From: Chimonanthus salicifolius
Lineage: Eukaryota > Streptophyta > Magnoliopsida > Laurales > Calycanthaceae
Direction: 5' to 3'
NCBI GenBank assembly: GCA_013350335.1
Contig: CM023538.1
Span: 53,054,769 to 53,118,768 of the forward strand
Length of the DNA stretch: 64,000 nt
Position numbers and translations under genes: made by a program. Below are positions 11,976 through 22,706 of this stretch, piece after piece. The number at the start of each line of letters is the position of its first letter. Position 1 is the stretch's first letter. Below the pieces are notes generated by a model. That model was not told where the DNA came from. It ran no database searches and saw nothing but the letters and a program-made list of their open reading frames with translations.

Positions 11976-14900
11976 TCATCCTTGGGATCCATTGGCAATT
12001 GAAGTAGAGAGAGCAAGGAATCGTTTCAGGCATCTTTTGTAGACGAAAGGGCGCTCTATATGGACCAAATGACCTGCTTTTTTAATGGCTTGCAACATGA
12101 CTTTATCTCCCAATTGCCTGCAGTATGTAATTTCAATAAATCTAATCTAACTCATATGAAAACTTATTGAACCCGACTTAACCAAACAAATTGTTGAACA
12201 GAAGTACTCAACCCGACTCGATCTGAATTTCTGACCCGACTTAACCTGAGTGCTGGCCCAACCCAACCCGACCTGAGTTTCACCCCTAATTGTTATTGTT
12301 TTATAACTTGGTGCACTCGAGTCAAGTTAGGTTACATCTGTCAGGTATGATCAATTTTAAATTACTCAACTAAACTCGAGCTGAATTTCATACGGGTTTT
12401 TTTTCCAACCCGACCCGATCCAAAATATATAAATACATACAACGCAAACCCACTGATTTCTCGAATCGAGTAATGTGGGACGGGTTTTCACCCCGACAAA
12501 ATAATTTATCTCAATCAACAATAAATCTCAACTCAAGATAAACGAGTTCAAAAGAAATTGTAGATAACTATATGAATCAAAGAGTAACAATCACCCCATG
12601 GAGTAAGGCCGAGGGTAGGTATTTGTTCTGCAAAATTGGTTTCAAACAACGAAAGCAATCAAACACAAAATCAAAATTCTAAAAAAAAAAAGAATTTATA
12701 TTCAGGACCTGGCAGCCAATATCCAACAGTATTACCCACCTTTGTCTATTGTGGTAGAGTTATTGGAACTATAAAATGATCTAGGCTTGATTTGTGCAGC
12801 TTATAAAAATCATCTTAATTAAATTAATTATTTCATATTTAAAAAACCACTATATTTTAGACATTAAAAAATAATTTAAAGTGATTGAATTATTAGAAGA
12901 TTAAAAAACATAGTTTTTTTATTAAATTAAAGTGATCTTTTGTAGTCTACAAATTCAAATTAGTCCTTTTAATATATCCATCATTATTGACAGGAATAGA
13001 CTTAACTTGTTCACTATAATATATACATATATAAGTAAATATTTACCTTCAATAATATCTTAGCTAGTGGTTAATTGTTGGACCTTATGGCTACCATTTG
13101 CTGGTAATTTAGATGTATTAGGATAAAAATGTTTTCATTACTTTACTTCCATTCTTCCTTGCATTTTAGTTATATAAATAATGTTTCTCTGAAGATGTAA
13201 ATGTACAAAATCTCTTTATAGCTAAGGAAGTCTCATTAGGTTTTGAATATCAATATATTGTCTCATTAATTTTTCTTTAATTTAAGAATTATATAAAAGT
13301 TTGTAACGTTCAATACTCCGGTTGATACTGAGGGGGTCATGGCGTTTGTGAGCCCTAGGTTGCGTTTGGATGAGTAAATTTTGCAGGGGTTACTCGGAGT
13401 TACCTTTGACCAAGTTTACCCCAGTTAATATAGTCATAGGTGGTCTATAGGAACAGGGGCGCCATTTTATAAACTTGAAGTACTACAGAAAAATCTACAT
13501 CTCATTTTTAAATCGATGGCAGGTATCTATGTCATTTACATTATATAGATGCTACTACATTTTTTAAGTTTTTTTTTTTTAATATCAGTATCTGCATCCC
13601 ATATTTGAGGTGAGACTAATTTCACGAGTATATATAAATCTCTTAATCCACACACACTGGTTAAGTAATGAAGAGTTCTATGGAGAGTAATCTAAAGGAG
13701 TTGAGCGTGAATCAAACTCGAGACCTTGATTGATGAGACAGATGTCTTAACCGTCATAACAACCCTAGAGTATTGGTTATATTCAAGTGATTGTAGTTTT
13801 TCAAAAAAGTAAAATTACTTTAATATATTTAATCTATTAAAGAAAAATAAATAAAAGTAAGACCACTTAATCAAGATTTATGAACATACTCTTTCATATT
13901 TTTGGCCAGCTCTATGTTGAAAACCTGATCTTTTTCACCCCACAGCAGAAGTATTGACTGCAAAGAAAGAAAAATATATACGTAAGGAAATAAGACTATT
14001 TACCCTTTTCTTTACCCATGAACACAACAAATTCATACCTGTGGAAAATGGGGAATGGAAGACTCGTCATTAGTTGACCTCAAAGCTTCAAGCAGTTCAC
14101 TTCTTTCTTTCCTGTTTGTAAACATGACCTGCGTACCAATAGAAAGGCCTAGAACTAAAATTTCTTACTTTGATTCTTATTATTTTCATTTCTCTTGTTT
14201 TTTAAGTATCTTTTAATTTATTGACTTATGCTTGAAGTGAAAAAAAAAAAATTATAATTTCTTAAAACTTATAGTGCCAAAAAGTGGTATCAAAATAATG
14301 CAATTAGTTTTTAGGCGACTTTGACCACTAAAATTAAGTGATTATAAATTAAATTTTGAGATAAAATTTGCTTCACTTATAACTCACCAAATCTAATTTC
14401 AATATCTACCATTAGTTTTAAGTAGAAAAATATATATAAATTCTTTGGGCCCAGTCTATGAGGTCCATATATGAGGATTTCAATGACCAAATTTCACCCT
14501 AGGCCCACTGCACTTAAACTTAATTATGTACGGTATCTAGTTTCACCATCAATACCTGAGCAATTTTAACTGATTCAAATGAATTTATAAACAAAGGAAT
14601 CTTACAAGTTACAACCTATGGAGGATAAGGATCTTGAAGAATTTGAAATTCATTATAAATGGATATATTGTGGAAAATCGAGGGGAACACAGTATGTAAG
14701 GGGTTCTTTAAAAAAAATCCATTTTACACAAAAATATGAAATAAATATTTATATAAAATATTTTATGTAGAACTGATGTGCAATTCAAAAAGATATTATA
14801 CTCTTTTACTAGAAAAGGGAAATAGGTCTGTTGTTGGACTACACTTGGGGTGGATGCAAGTAGGGATTCTGTAGAAATCTTCCATTTTTTTATATTTTTA

Positions 14901-16207
14901 TTTTTTAATTTTTTGCCATCAATTTTTAATTAGATCAACTGTTACGTTTGCCTCAAAAGGTCTTTATCGGGCCGAGTTGTTTCTTTGTAAGGCCCAGCAG
15001 GCCAAGTTCTTTCTTATGTAAGCCCCAAGGTGTAAGGATTTATTTTCTCTCGGGGCTTTTAGTTGGATGTTTTTCTGTGTGTGAGAAAAAAAAAAAAAAA
15101 GAGAAGGCATAAGGTTAGACGGTTGGAAAATCCTTATAACAAGTTGCTCAGAATTCTTTATTGTGGAATGAGTATTCGCTCCATGGATGTAGCTGTTATG
15201 GTAAACCACGTAAAATTTTTGTGTCTCTTGCGTGATTGAATATGTGATTGTTGATTGTGCTTGGTGTGTTTTTGTTATTTATTTCTTACAATTGGTATTA
15301 GAGTCATATCTCCAAGCAAACGTATGTGGACTCAGAGGATCTCCTAACCGAACGAGATGGCAATGACGTTCTATTTCCCGGAGAGCCTCATTTGAGGGAG
15401 ATTGTTAGGGCAGCGAACGAGTCCTACATTGGTTGTAAAGGGAAAATTTTAGGGATGATAATGGATTTGGATCACTTCACCTGTTGGGCTAGCTTTTTGG
15501 GCTCGATATCCTACAATTGGATTTTTTTTTTTAACAGTCTACTTCCATTTTCACATTTCAACCGGTAATTTACATGGAAAGAATTTTACCTCAAGGTAAT
15601 CTCGGTAGATGAAGTTGGGGAACCAAAGCTTCTTGTAAGAAGAGATAGAAAGAAGGGCCTTCAGTCCCTTTACACTGTCGGGGAGCAGCAGCTCGGAAGA
15701 TGAGGAGAAGCCCAGCGACTTGAAGCTGGAGTCGCTTATTGAGTCCGTCATGGCCAAGACGGAGCCAGAGATGACGAGAGCCGAGACGAGTCTTGGATGA
15801 ATCTCAGCCATCTTGAAGGCCACCATACCACCGTAGCTGAAGCCTACCACGGTGCAACTCTGCACACCCAGCTTGTTCAGGGCCTTGGCTAAGCACTCAG
15901 CCTGGAAGGCTGGGGACCGGTCGCTGGAGCCGGTGACGGAGTCTCCGAAGAAAAGGAGGTCTGGAACATAAACGGCATACTTGCTGGCAAGTGGAATCGC
16001 CTGACACTGCCATGTGACAATGCCTTCGGCAGCAAAGCCATGGACCAACACCACTGCCGGCTTCTCCTTGCCCTTCTTCTTGGTGGTGGTTGGGACCCAA
16101 ATGTTCATCGCCGTCCCCGGTTCAATCTCCACCAATTGTGGCCTCAGCCCTACCCACTTCATTATCCCTCTCACAAGCGGCTTCTGGGCGGCGATTAAGT
16201 TCACCAT
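11976..16207 (-). CDS. Alpha/beta hydrolase-fold protein, four exons, apparently intact
   Basis: Exons run 16207-15590, 14128-14039, 13957-13890 and 12117-11976. All junctions are GT/AG and the joined frame is 305 codons, the usual size of plant single-domain alpha/beta hydrolases. The HGF oxyanion-hole motif is at residues 56-58 and the nucleophile elbow GFSYGG at 122-127 (Ser124). A probable catalytic Asp lies in LLWGEKD (about residue 246, exon 3) and the His in KAGHLVH (His275, exon 4), followed by the conserved IERP. The chosen ATG is preceded by a GA-rich leader, common in plant 5' UTRs, and gives the usual MVN start. No clear signal peptide is visible, so a cytosolic protein is likely. 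The substrate cannot be read from sequence; relatives are annotated as esterases or epoxide-hydrolase-like. Intron 1 (1,461 bp) holds an antisense copia LTR fragment. Exons 2-4 are duplicated at 5624-7099. Confidence 0.88.
12130..12500. mobile_element. CCCGACCC-rich MITE (copy B, intron 3 of the hydrolase gene)
   Basis: Duplicate of the element at 5859-6258, inside the last intron of the intact hydrolase gene. It is non-coding. Confidence 0.6.
12624..12728. mobile_element. 105-bp TG...CA insertion with 5-bp target duplication
   Basis: Copy A reads straight through GGTATTACCC here. Copy B is interrupted by a 105-bp segment starting TGTTCTG and ending CAACA, flanked by GTATT on both sides (12619-12623 and 12729-12733). 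TG/CA ends plus a 5-bp duplication are the marks of a solo LTR, though 105 bp is very short, in the range of TRIM LTRs. No second copy was noticed in the window. Confidence 0.6.
13353..13425. mobile_element. Fragment of the GCGTTTGGATGAGG foldback family
   Basis: Reads AGGTTGCGTTTGGATGAG, then AAATTTTGCAGGGGTTACTC, as in the family terminus. Only the end is present. Confidence 0.45.
13575..13765 (-). mobile_element. SINE, family 2 (copy B only, nearly complete)
   Basis: On the minus strand: head GGGTTGTTATGACGGTTAAG, B-box-like GTCTCGAGTTTGATTC, then a body containing ACCAGTGTGTGTGGAT and AAATTAGTCTCACCTC. The same order is seen at 41868-42040. Copy A keeps only the head remnant near 6707-6730. 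Confidence 0.65.
14832..15545 (+). mobile_element. Copia-type LTR plus primer-binding site, fragment in copy B (hydrolase intron 1)
   Basis: Same insertion as at 7843. The LTR is 14832-15290 (TGTTGGACTACAC ... CTTACA), followed by TTGGTATTAGAG and a short internal stretch. It sits inside intron 1 of the hydrolase gene, antisense to it, with its right edge about 45 bp from the exon 1 donor. Presence in both duplicates shows insertion before the duplication. Confidence 0.75.
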
Positions 16208-18654
16208 TTCTCTCCCTCTGTCCCTCTCTCTCTCTCACAAAACTCACTCACTTTACTGGGCTTCGAACGCTTAGAACACCCTTTGTTTTTAAAGAGCAGA
16301 GACGCGGAGAGAGAGAAAAGGAGATAGAAATTTGGTGGAATTGTCAACATTGTTTTAAATAATAAGAAGCTGTAAGACCTTGTTTTAAAAAACAGAGTTA
16401 GAACTTGATAGCTGACCCAAAATACCAAACTATCCGAAGTGGATCAGAGCCCACCTAACTGGGGCCCATGTTACAAGAAAATATTTATGTTTGAAGATGA
16501 AGGCTGTTTGATAAAAGGTTGAGTGACGTCCACCAAGAGACTGGCAGTTAGCCTTTGTCTTCAATTAAATTTTTAAATATTTTTATTCTTTATTACGATG
16601 TAGCTAATTATTCAATTTATTCATTTTAGACTCAGTGATATGTTTTTTATATAGCTGATTTGATCACGTATTGTCAATATTGGACCACAATATCTCGGAA
16701 ATAATGCACATCACCGATATATCACTGATATGATATATTTTTCTTTTTTCTTTAAAAATAATTTTTGAGTTGATACATCGATCTTTGCCCCTATCGATTT
16801 CAATTTGATATTTAAATCCATAGATGAACCACATCCTTTTATCATTCAAGACTTGTTTCTTCACCTCGGTTGGTGACTTTCAGCTAAAGTTAATCGTCTC
16901 ATGGTAGTTTATCAATTCTATTTACAATATTAATTTGGTGACAAATCCTTAGAACATTAGTTATTCTATTGCTACTCAACACAAGTCTCGTAGATTTCAT
17001 CACATCCGTACATAAGGCTTAGAGGAAGAGAGACAAAATCGGTGTCAATTTGAATGAGAATGACTAACTAAATCATTCCAAACTCATATTGGTTATTCAA
17101 TTTTTTGATGATCAAGGTGTTCAGGCATGTTAGAGCACACGACTAATTCTCGAGATTTGTACAAGTATTTCTATCCATATATATAGTAACTCTACGAGGT
17201 GTAACACCTTTAAGTGGAGTGGGAATCAAACTCAGAACTCCTACTTCTTGAGATATTGGTAATTCAATTCATCAGTTAAAAAGGTCTTAAACATGTATAT
17301 CAATAACTAGACTTTAGATCTACATTAGTCTGTCTCTAAGGTATTAATTTTTTTATACCTTCTGTTTGATTATTAAAATTCAATTTACATAATTAAATTA
17401 ACACCTTGTATATGTTTCAAGATTTTTTAAATTCTAACATTAACATATCACTTTCTTCTCACTTGAGGCTTTTATCAGTATCCATGCTTGATTCGAACCA
17501 TAAACCAAAAAAATACTAATAAAAATTAGATGAGTCCACTCTGGTTTTAAATTCAATAAATCAAATACTTATGTGGTCCATCTGGCTCTCTTCCATCAGC
17601 CAACACCTAACATTGTAATAAATCTAACCCTTGTCAATATCATATGAGCTCCCACGAATGAAACTTACTCCTTATATTAGTGACCTAAGTCCTTTATCTG
17701 TTTGATCAACCAAAATTACCAAACCCCCACCAGAACATTTATTCAAATTAAAAGACATCAGACATGGCTAGTTTTGGGGTTGGCGACACCTTTGGTCATG
17801 GCGAAGGTGACCAGCTTTCTGGGTTTCCAACTAAAAATCTAAAATCAAGAGAAGGTGACATCTTGGATTGAGTCATTGGGTGTTTATTATCTACACCACT
17901 GAAATGGCTTTACCATGCAACGACGTATAACGATGCAGTCTCAATCGCGCTACTCACTGTATCGACTCAATGACATGGGCAGATTCAGAGATTACTCAAC
18001 TCACGAATATAGTATCCGAATCAGTTTGAATCCCATGGGGCCTACAGGGATGGATGGATTTGAAAGGTACTTTCAGGATGAATATTCTCGTAGAAAAAAT
18101 CAATTCTATTGGATTTAAAAAGCTATGATTTTAAAAAAAAAGAAAAAAGGTCGAAGATCATTGGTCAAAATGGAGTGAGTTTTGGATGATTCTTGACACT
18201 TTACCTAAACTTGAATTTCCATAAATTCAATGTCACCTATTACCTTTCATGCTCTTAAGTCAAATAGACATTCTGTTTGGTTTGGTGGAGTTGGTGTGCT
18301 TGTCAAGCAAGGGTGAAACTTGGCCAGATCAGCTTGGGCTCAAGTTGGTGTCAATTGGTTGAGCCCAAGGTTAACCTGATTTGCATTATCAGTTTCCGAC
18401 CTTTAGTCCAAATAGAGTATTGAAGCCCAGCATGAAAGCCTAACATTAAAATCGAGCCCAAGAACATGAAATTAGCCTCAGTTAAAGCCAGGCTTTTAAA
18501 GCAATTGGCATGAGACATGTCCAAATTTATACATGTTTATTTTTATTCAAAACTATAACTTAGGCCAGCCCAGTTAAACCTAAACACATTTTGGTCCCTG
18601 TCATATGGGCTTAGGTTTGGCCCAGCCCAAATTGTTTCCTTATTGACAACTAGG
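16208..18654. other. Upstream region of the hydrolase gene and intergenic DNA
   Basis: The first 120 bp are a GA/CT-rich leader, with a weak TATA-like TATTTAAA near 16355 on the minus strand. Apart from a SINE-like repeat at 17100-17275, no gene or mobile element was recognised. A 67-codon frame at 17915-18118 has no known similarity. Confidence 0.5.
17100..17275 (-). mobile_element. SINE-like repeat, family 2 relative
   Basis: The minus strand shows a B-box-like GTTCTGAGTTTGATTCCCAC, then a body ending TCTAACATGCCTGAACACC followed by TTGATCATC. The same body recurs at 30495-30660 and 37310-37405, supporting a dispersed SINE group with a shared 3' end. Confidence 0.55.
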
Positions 18655-18760
18655 GGTCGAAAAATTGGCCTTGCCGAGATTTCGGCCGAACGAGCCGAGA
18701 TCTCGGCCGAGATATTTTCTCTCTCTTCCAAAATTTTATTTTAAAATCTCGGTGGCTTTT

Positions 18761-18844
<84 letters not shown>

Positions 18845-19045
18845 GATATTTGTCCGATATGGGCAAATATTAGCCGGGCCCATAACCGATATTCTTATTT
18901 TTTTTTTTAAAAAAAATAAATCGGCAGAGATCTTGGCCAATTTCTTTTTTCTCTGGCTGATATTATGCGTATCGGCCAAGATATCTCGGTCGTCGAAAAC
19001 CTGAGATATCTCGGCCAATATATAGAGTATCGGCCGAGATTTATA
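18655..19045. repeat. CGGCCGAGATATC-rich repeat with a (TA)n core
   Basis: Self-complementary motifs such as TCGGCCGAGATAT and GATATCTCGGCC occur on both sides of an uninterrupted TA microsatellite (about 18760-18841). Related sequence occurs at 37670-38240. It is non-coding and has MITE-like symmetry. Confidence 0.55.
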
Positions 19046-19063
19046 CCCCTGATGACAACCAAT

Positions 19064-19314
19064 TGTTGGAATATATTTAGAGTTATAATATTAATAGAAT
19101 TATTGTGTGATTAGGAGTCTAAGTTGGGCTTATCTCTAATTAAAATATGTATTTGATTTATAATTAGTTAAGAGTTACAGTTTGAATGTGATAGCCTTAG
19201 AGTCGGCTAAAGACTATAAATACATGTAATAGTATAGGGATTCAATACAATAGACTATAAATACATGTAATAGCATAGGGATTCAATACAATACATAGTT
19301 TTATCTTTTCTACA
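19064..19314 (+). mobile_element. Solo LTR with 5-bp target duplication
   Basis: Starts TGTTGGAATATATTTAGAG and ends TTTTCTACA, flanked by CCAAT on both sides (19059-19063 and 19315-19319). It resembles the LTRs of the element at 19721-22701 (shared TTTGATTTATAATTAGTTAA) in opposite orientation. A 41-bp segment with the TATA-like CTATAAATACATGTAATAG is directly duplicated (19213-19253 and 19254-19294). Confidence 0.85.
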
Positions 19315-19365
19315 CCAATATCATGCCATTTATCCTTTTCTTAACAAGAAAATGCACTAGGTGCT

Positions 19366-19515
19366 AGGGGTGCAACTTGGGTTGGGTTTCCTCCAAACCT
19401 GCATGGATCTTACTTGGAAATAGCTTGGGTAGGGTTTAGAAACCTTGGGTCTGAACATGGGTCGACTTTAAATTTTAAATACCTATGAAAATTTGTGATG
19501 GGTTTGGGTCAATGC
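19366..19515. mobile_element. CCCGACCC-family MITE fragment
   Basis: Begins AGGGGTGCAACTTGGGTTGG, matching the MITE terminal repeat. Only the left part is evident. Confidence 0.45.
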
Positions 19516-20250
19516 AACCAAAACTTGAGAAGTAAGACCTCGACTTGATATTTTTTACACATGTATATCCTTTTGAAACAAAACAAAAACCCTGGATTGA
19601 TCTCTATGGTCCTTCTCACTCTTTCTATTGTTCTCGCCGCCTCGTCTTCATGAAATTGAGATTTAGGTTTCAAAGTTTTCTCCTCTTCTCTCTCATCTTC
19701 AGTGTTAGAGATTTTGTTTTTGTTAGAAAAGAGAAAGTTGTATTGAATATCTAAACTATTACATGTATATATAGCCTCTAACCGACCCTAGGGCTATTAT
19801 AATCAGACTCAAATACTTAACTAATTATAAATCAAATACACCTCTTAATTAGAGGTAAACCCAAACTAGAATCCTAATTACATTATAATTAGGATAATCT
19901 AAATATATTTCAACACTCCCCCGCAAGCTGAAGCGTGGATAAACGCGAAGCTTGGAACGTGAAGAAACAGCAGGTGAACTGCAAAAGTGGCACATCGACT
20001 GGCCATGAAGATTTGTTGAAGCAGCACACCGATTGGCTGCAAAACTTGTTGAAGAGGCAGCGTTGACTGGCTGCAAAATGATAAGCAGCAAACACAAATG
20101 GCAGCCTGAAACAAAGAACTTGGCACGGACGACGGCAGTGACTGTAAGACAGTTGTCCGGCACAAATAGTGATCGCAATATGCGATAAATGCAGGCGACG
20201 AATGGCTTGAAAAATAAGGGGCTGAAGCCATTACATCGATCAATCAGATC

Positions 20251-20624
20251 GGAAAGGCCAGCAAATGTGGGCTGAAGCCATGAAAGGCCAGCAAATGAGG
20301 GCTGAAGCCTTAAAAGGCCAGCAAATGGGGCTGAAGCCATAAAAGGCCAGCAAATGAGGGCTGAAGCCATGAAAGGCCAGCAAATGAGGGCTGAAGCCTT
20401 AAAAGGCCAGCAAATGAGGGCTGAAGCCTTAAAAGGTCAGCAAATGGGGCTGTAACCATGAAAGGCCAGCAAATGATACTGTAACCTTGGAAAGGCCAAC
20501 AAATGAGGCTGTAACCATGAAAGGCCAGCAAATGGGGCTGTAGCCATAAAAGGCCAGCAAATGAGGTTGTAACCATGAAAGGCCAGCAAATGGGGTTGTA
20601 ACCATGGAAGGCCAGCAAATGTTG
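20251..20624. repeat. 30-bp minisatellite inside LTR element 1
   Basis: About 13 head-to-tail units of 29-30 bp with the core AAAGGCCAGCAAATG followed by AGGGCTGAAGCC or GGGGCTGTAACC. The same unit occurs in the sister element (54100-54385). With a 30-bp period the minus strand is open in more than one frame, giving repetitive peptide such as HLLAFHGYSP, which is probably a by-product. Confidence 0.92.
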
Positions 20625-22410
20625 GGGACGAATCAGTCCTCCAGATAAAAGGAGTGGATGAATTCCACAACAAGTGTCCAAACATGCCGTCTCATTTTCG
20701 AGAAACGACAAAGCAAGGCTGCTCGAAAGGCAGCTGAGTAAGAGGAGAAGGGAAATTTTTGTTCCTTCTTCAGCTCTCCCCCTTTCTTCTTGGTACAGAT
20801 CACACAAATCGTGGCGAGAAGAAACAACAAAACACCAAGTCTGAAGCATGAGTGGTGGACGATGATAAGAGCCAGCAAATCACCCTAACTGTGCATACAA
20901 CAAGTGCAAAAAATCGCCATTCTTTTCCAAATTCTCTATGTTTCTCTTCAAATCCAAAAATACTTTTTGTTCTTGATAGACCTTGTCCCTCTCAGTAATA
21001 GCACGGATAAGGTCTGGCTTTAACATGCAATCGACAAATTCCTCAAATTTCCTTACATCAAAACTGAACAGGTTGTTCACACCTGAGCATAGGATGAGAA
21101 GCTTCAAGCACCAAGCACCAAGCACCATGTATTTGGGGCGTAAAAGGCGCAGTGCAATAAAGAACAACAAGTGTTCTTGAGAATCGTTTGAGGAACGTCG
21201 GAAACAAAAAACAGCAGTAGACCGGAACGCCTGGTCAAATAAGAGATCTGAGTGGGGTTCAGATCTGGCAAACAAAGGGACGAAACCCTCTTTCTCAGAC
21301 ACGGCAAACAGAAGGCCTGCGATCCGAGGAACAGGCAGCAAACAGAGGACGGTGCAAATCTGGGCAGGGAACGCTGCTTGCAGCAAACAACGAAAAGGCA
21401 GGGGCAAATTTGATCTCCAAACGGAAAAGGATCTGGCTGGGGGCAGATTTGAGCTAAGTTTCACTGTTTGGGTGAAACCTATGTTACTTCTTTTTTTTTT
21501 TTTTAATTGAACGAAGCAACTGAGGAGTAGTCTACATGCTCTGCGAGAAACGAAAATGGTGGAAGGATGCAGGGAGACCCTTTATAGGCTACCGACAACA
21601 CAGATCTCACGCCCAGATATCGGTGGTGTTGCCCTTAATCTGAACTGAGATGTAGGCTGGATCTCGTACGCGGATGGAGGCCGCACAGTTTGCAAATCTG
21701 GATTCAGCAAGAAGAGGCAGCGAGATGGGTGTGTGGTGCCCAAACAATACTCTCGACGACCGAGCAGATCGGAGATCGCAAAGACAGGTTGTTGGCCACA
21801 AACAGCAGTACCGACAAACAACAGCAACAACAGGTGAAGCAAAACGGGCGGCAGCAACACGGCTGGGTGAGAGACGAATCTGTAAACGTTTCCAACCAGA
21901 TGTGGAGGCGTTGCACGTCAGGCAAACGAATGGTTGGGCTGTGCACAGAGGTGTAGATCTTCAACAGATGGGTCCAGATCTAGGACCGAATCTGTTGCAG
22001 GCAGTGGAAGTCTGGGTAGCAAGCGAATCCAATGGAGATCTGAGAACAGCAGCCCGGGCATGGAGCAGCAGTTCCACTCGATGTCAGATCTGAAATAGAT
22101 GGTTGGGGCAGCAGCGGTGGCGAGAACTGGGCGGCAGAGGCTGGTTGTCGGATTGCTAGCACGCTGAATCTAAGAAGCCGATGGAAGATGTGGTGTGGTG
22201 ATCTTGACGATCGGATCTGGGTTTGCTGACGATGCAAGGATCTAAAATCAGATTTGGCTGCGAGGATGAGAACAGAGGGTCTTGGTTGAACCCTGGGTAA
22301 TACACGAGCGTCACTGTACAGATGGACATAGAGCAACCAGGAACACCGAGAAAGGGATAGGTTTGGACGGAAGTGGCTTTAGGCTTTCGCACAGACAAAT
22401 CAAAGGTCCC

Positions 22411-22446
22411 CTCCCTCTGCCAGACGTGTCTCACTGGCAGAGGGAG
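22411..22446 (-). other. Leader hairpin of LTR element 1
   Basis: CTCCCTCTGCCAG (22411-22423) pairs perfectly with CTGGCAGAGGGAG (22434-22446) around a 10-nt loop. It lies about 50 nt downstream of the primer-binding site in the sense direction. A hairpin with the same outer stem occupies the same place in the sister element (56507-56539). Confidence 0.75.
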
Positions 22447-22706
22447 AGAAGAGGAACCCACGTGAATTTGACTCTCAAGCCAGAATCATAATCTGCTCTG
22501 ATAGCATGTTAGAAAAGAGAAAGTTGTATTGAATATCTAAACTATTACATGTATATATAGCCTCTAGCCGACCCTAGGGCTATCATAATCAGACTCAAAT
22601 ACTTAACTAATTATAAATCAAATACACATCTTAATTAGAGGTAAACCCAAACTAGAATCCTAATTACATTATAATTAGGATAATCTAAATATATTTCAAC
22701 AGTTTT

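Larger units (their letters stand above)
11025..15545. repeat. Segmental duplication, copy B (joined to exon 1)
   Basis: Counterpart of 4680-8585, in direct orientation with it and ending about 45 bp from the splice donor of hydrolase exon 1. It carries the intact exons 2-4. A 105-bp insertion (12624-12728) is private to this copy. Similarity fades within the copia internal sequence at the right end, so the exact breakpoint is uncertain. Confidence 0.82.
19721..22701 (-). mobile_element. Non-autonomous LTR retrotransposon 1 (LARD/TRIM-like)
   Basis: Two 195-bp LTRs (19721-19915 and 22507-22701) differ at about three positions and are flanked by GTTTT on both sides (19716-19720 and 22702-22706), so insertion was fairly recent. 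On the minus strand the 5' LTR is followed by TGCTATCAGAGCAG (22493-22506), one mismatch from the usual initiator-Met primer site. The 3' LTR is preceded by the polypurine tract TTGCGGGGGAG (19916-19926). The 2.6-kb interior encodes no recognisable gag, protease, integrase or reverse transcriptase. It contains a 30-bp minisatellite (20251-20624) and a hairpin near the primer site. Mobilisation would need proteins from another element. Confidence 0.9.

Noticed and set aside
15326..15568. 80-codon protein on the plus strand beside hydrolase exon 1
   Set aside because: It lies in the copia leader just after the primer-binding site, and the paired copy at 8350-8600 does not keep the frame.
16014..16362. 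Plus-strand open frames over hydrolase exon 1
   Set aside because: They are antisense shadows of a conserved coding exon and its GA-rich leader.
20251..20624. CRISPR-like array of regular 30-bp repeats
   Set aside because: Units are contiguous with no unique spacers, sit inside an LTR element, and the genome is eukaryotic.
20310..20849. Repeat protein with HLLAFHGYSP-type units on the minus strand
   Set aside because: The periodic peptide follows from a 30-bp DNA repeat open in several frames. There is no start context, domain or conservation beyond the DNA repeat.
21582..22461. Overlapping open frames on both strands in LTR element 1
   Set aside because: The GC-richer leader has few stops by chance. 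Frames overlap on both strands with no domain.
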